Below are positions 33,900 through 34,649 of a stretch of DNA of 34,649 nt, piece by piece; the first letter of the stretch is position 1; each line of letters begins with the position of its first letter. This stretch comes from Myxococcales bacterium (GTDB lineage Bacteria > Myxococcota_A > Polyangia > Palsa-1104 > SHYY01): positions 1 through 34,649 of the forward strand of contig SHYY01000050.1 in the NCBI GenBank assembly GCA_009692555.1, in the 5' to 3' direction. The notes under the pieces were generated by a model. That model made no database searches and was not told where the DNA came from. It saw only the letters and a program-made list of their open reading frames with translations. The position numbers and the translations under genes are program-made.

Positions 33900-34322
33900 T
33901 CACTCGTCGAGAAACTTCGTGTCCACGCGGGTCGAACATTCGACCAGCTCCTTCGAGGCATTGACGAACTTCACGATGATCGTCATCGGCCCCTTCAGCT
34001 CCAGCTTCTTCTGCATCATCCCCTTGATCGGGTCGAGCTCGCGCCGCATCACCGACTTCCAGCGCGCGTACTCGCCGCTGATGCAGAAGGGCGCCTTGGC
34101 AGCCTCCTCCCGGCTCACCACGCGCGCGGCCTGGCAGGAGCCGCGATCGATATCGAGGAACAGGCCCACGTCGTCGGGGAGGCCGAGCGCCGGGTCGGCC
34201 TTGACCACCAGCGCGACCGCGCCGTGGGTCCACTGCGCCGCGGCGGTGCGATAGGCCGGACTCTGGTTGACCTGATCCTTGAAGGCCTGCGCCCACTCGT
34301 CGCTCGGAAACGTGTAGCTCAT
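33900..34322 (-). CDS. SCP2 sterol-binding domain protein
   Basis: The 140-residue protein matches the SCP2 family pattern over its full length: FPSDEWAQAFKDQVNQSPAY at the start, VGLFLDIDRGSCQAARVV in the middle, then GEYARWKSVMRRELDPIKGM and MQKKLELKGPMTIIVKFVNA near the end. Such single-domain proteins bind lipids or acyl chains in the cytoplasm; in bacteria the ligand is rarely known. ATG 34322 has GAGGAGG about 9 nt upstream. It is the first gene of the minus-strand run to the Fe-alcohol dehydrogenase and beyond, suggesting a shared role in handling a hydrophobic substrate. Confidence 0.8.
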   Translation of the reverse strand: MSYTFPSDEWAQAFKDQVNQSPAYRTAAAQWTHGAVALVVKADPALGLPDDVGLFLDIDRGSCQAARVVSREEAAKAPFCISGEYARWKSVMRRELDPIKGMMQKKLELKGPMTIIVKFVNASKELVECSTRVDTKFLDE

Positions 34323-34399
34323 CGCGCGCTCCTCCTCACCCTGCGAGGCGGTGAACCTTGGCGCGAAGGGAAATCGATGTCAATCGCGGAGCGCCATCG

Positions 34400-34410
34400 G
34401 GGTGCTTAAC
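34400..34410. repeat. 11-bp inverted-repeat end, GGGTGCTTAAC
   Basis: Reverse complement of 303-313. It marks the border between the SCP2 gene's upstream region and the four-helix-bundle element. Inward it is followed by a G-run, CCCTC and the GTAGTC tract, mirroring the other window end. Confidence 0.7.
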
Positions 34411-34430
34411 GGAGAAGGGGGTCCCTCCGC

Positions 34431-34649
34431 TCACGGAGTCGTAGTCGTAGTCGTAGTCGTAGTCGTAGTCGATTCAGGGGCACTCTCGCGCGGGGGATCA
34501 GCTCTCCGGCACAAGCGCGTGAGCATCTCCACGATGCGGGTCAGCAACTCCATGGCCTGTCGCCGAGTGTCTTCCAAGGCGAGTTGCAGGACCGCAAAGG
34601 CATCCACGATCGCCTTGCACTCCATCGCGGAGCCCCGGGCGATGCTGTA
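34431..34649 (-). CDS. four-helix-bundle (S23/IVP-type) protein, 3' part
   Basis: The minus-strand frame enters from beyond the window end as YSIARGSAMECKAIVDAF and continues AVLQLALEDTRRQAMELLTR, then IVEMLTRLCRR, which is the C-terminal half of an S23/IVP-type four-helix bundle. It ends in a short acidic tail and a run of threonines coded by the GACTAC tract, before TGA at 34431-34433. The part shown is intact, but the 5' half is outside the window; in the copy at 1-353 that half is damaged. Related proteins include the 23S rRNA intervening-sequence protein and the Avd protein of diversity-generating retroelements; no reverse transcriptase or rRNA is nearby. The gap 34323-34399 holds only the SCP2 gene's ribosome-binding site. 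Confidence 0.6.
   Translation of the reverse strand, partial: YSIARGSAMECKAIVDAFAVLQLALEDTRRQAMELLTRIVEMLTRLCRRADPPRESAPESTTTTTTTTTTTP
34441..34470. repeat. (GTAGTC)x5 hexanucleotide tract
   Basis: Five perfect tandem units preceded by a partial one (AGTC). It is the reverse complement of the tract at 242-265 and lies at the same relative place, just inside the inverted-repeat end of the element. Confidence 0.95.
34550..34649. repeat. 100-bp terminal direct repeat, copy 2
   Basis: Identical to bases 1-100. Joining the window across this overlap would give an uninterrupted minus-strand frame through the four-helix-bundle core, with inverted tracts and inverted ends on both sides. Confidence 0.97.

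Overview
The window is high-GC chromosomal DNA from a myxobacterium-like organism (Myxococcota, broadly the old Deltaproteobacteria). The sequence signs are a MYXO-CTERM-type sorting tail on a large VCBS-repeat protein, an AgmX/PglI (GltJ-type) C-terminal domain protein, a small CglF-like secreted protein, Asp/Leu-rich spacers in surface lipoproteins, and a degenerate four-helix-bundle (S23/IVP) gene of a type common in these genomes. No tRNA, rRNA, phage gene, transposase or CRISPR array was seen.

Layout. Positions 1-365 hold one end of a repeated four-helix-bundle element. Positions 366-6500 carry queG, a zinc-ribbon protein, a degenerate AAA-like protein (minus), a TPR protein, two lipoproteins and a chaperone remnant. 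Positions 6501-15624 are mostly cell-surface genes: a CglF-like protein, a minus-strand run ending in the MYXO-CTERM protein, the AgmX-like TonB/FHA-type protein, an ASPIC/UnbV lipoprotein and an archaemetzincin-like lipoprotein. A TerB-like gene follows.

Positions 16121-22226 are a respiratory complex I operon, nuoABCDGHI, with ATGA start/stop overlaps through A-D-G and a near-consensus sigma-70 promoter. NuoE, NuoF and NuoJ-N are absent from the cluster and NuoG is short. Directly downstream is a candidate 6S RNA with its own promoter and a strong intrinsic terminator.

Positions 22559-28281 are the most interesting part: four tightly coupled genes encoding an excisionase-type HTH plus receiver regulator, a PilZ-methyltransferase related to PhcB, a six-helix membrane kinase with two kinase modules around a receiver, and a receiver-histidine kinase. 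Apart from the first gene this is the order and architecture of the Ralstonia phcB-phcS-phcR quorum-sensing operon, with an added c-di-GMP-type domain. It converges on a cellulose-synthase-like glycosyltransferase; a small coiled-coil protein and a stand-alone PilZ protein lie beyond it. The last block (minus strand) runs SCP2-like, Fe-alcohol dehydrogenase, SCP2-like, dapF, GNAT, PilZ.

The first and last 100 bases are identical, and both window ends lie in the same four-helix-bundle element. This looks like an assembly break at a dispersed repeat (or a graph-level circularisation) rather than a real 34.5 kb circle, because the content is housekeeping chromosome. Three genes (queG, the TPR protein, the HTH-receiver regulator) have a -10-like hexamer about 7 nt before the start codon and no Shine-Dalgarno, suggesting leaderless transcripts.
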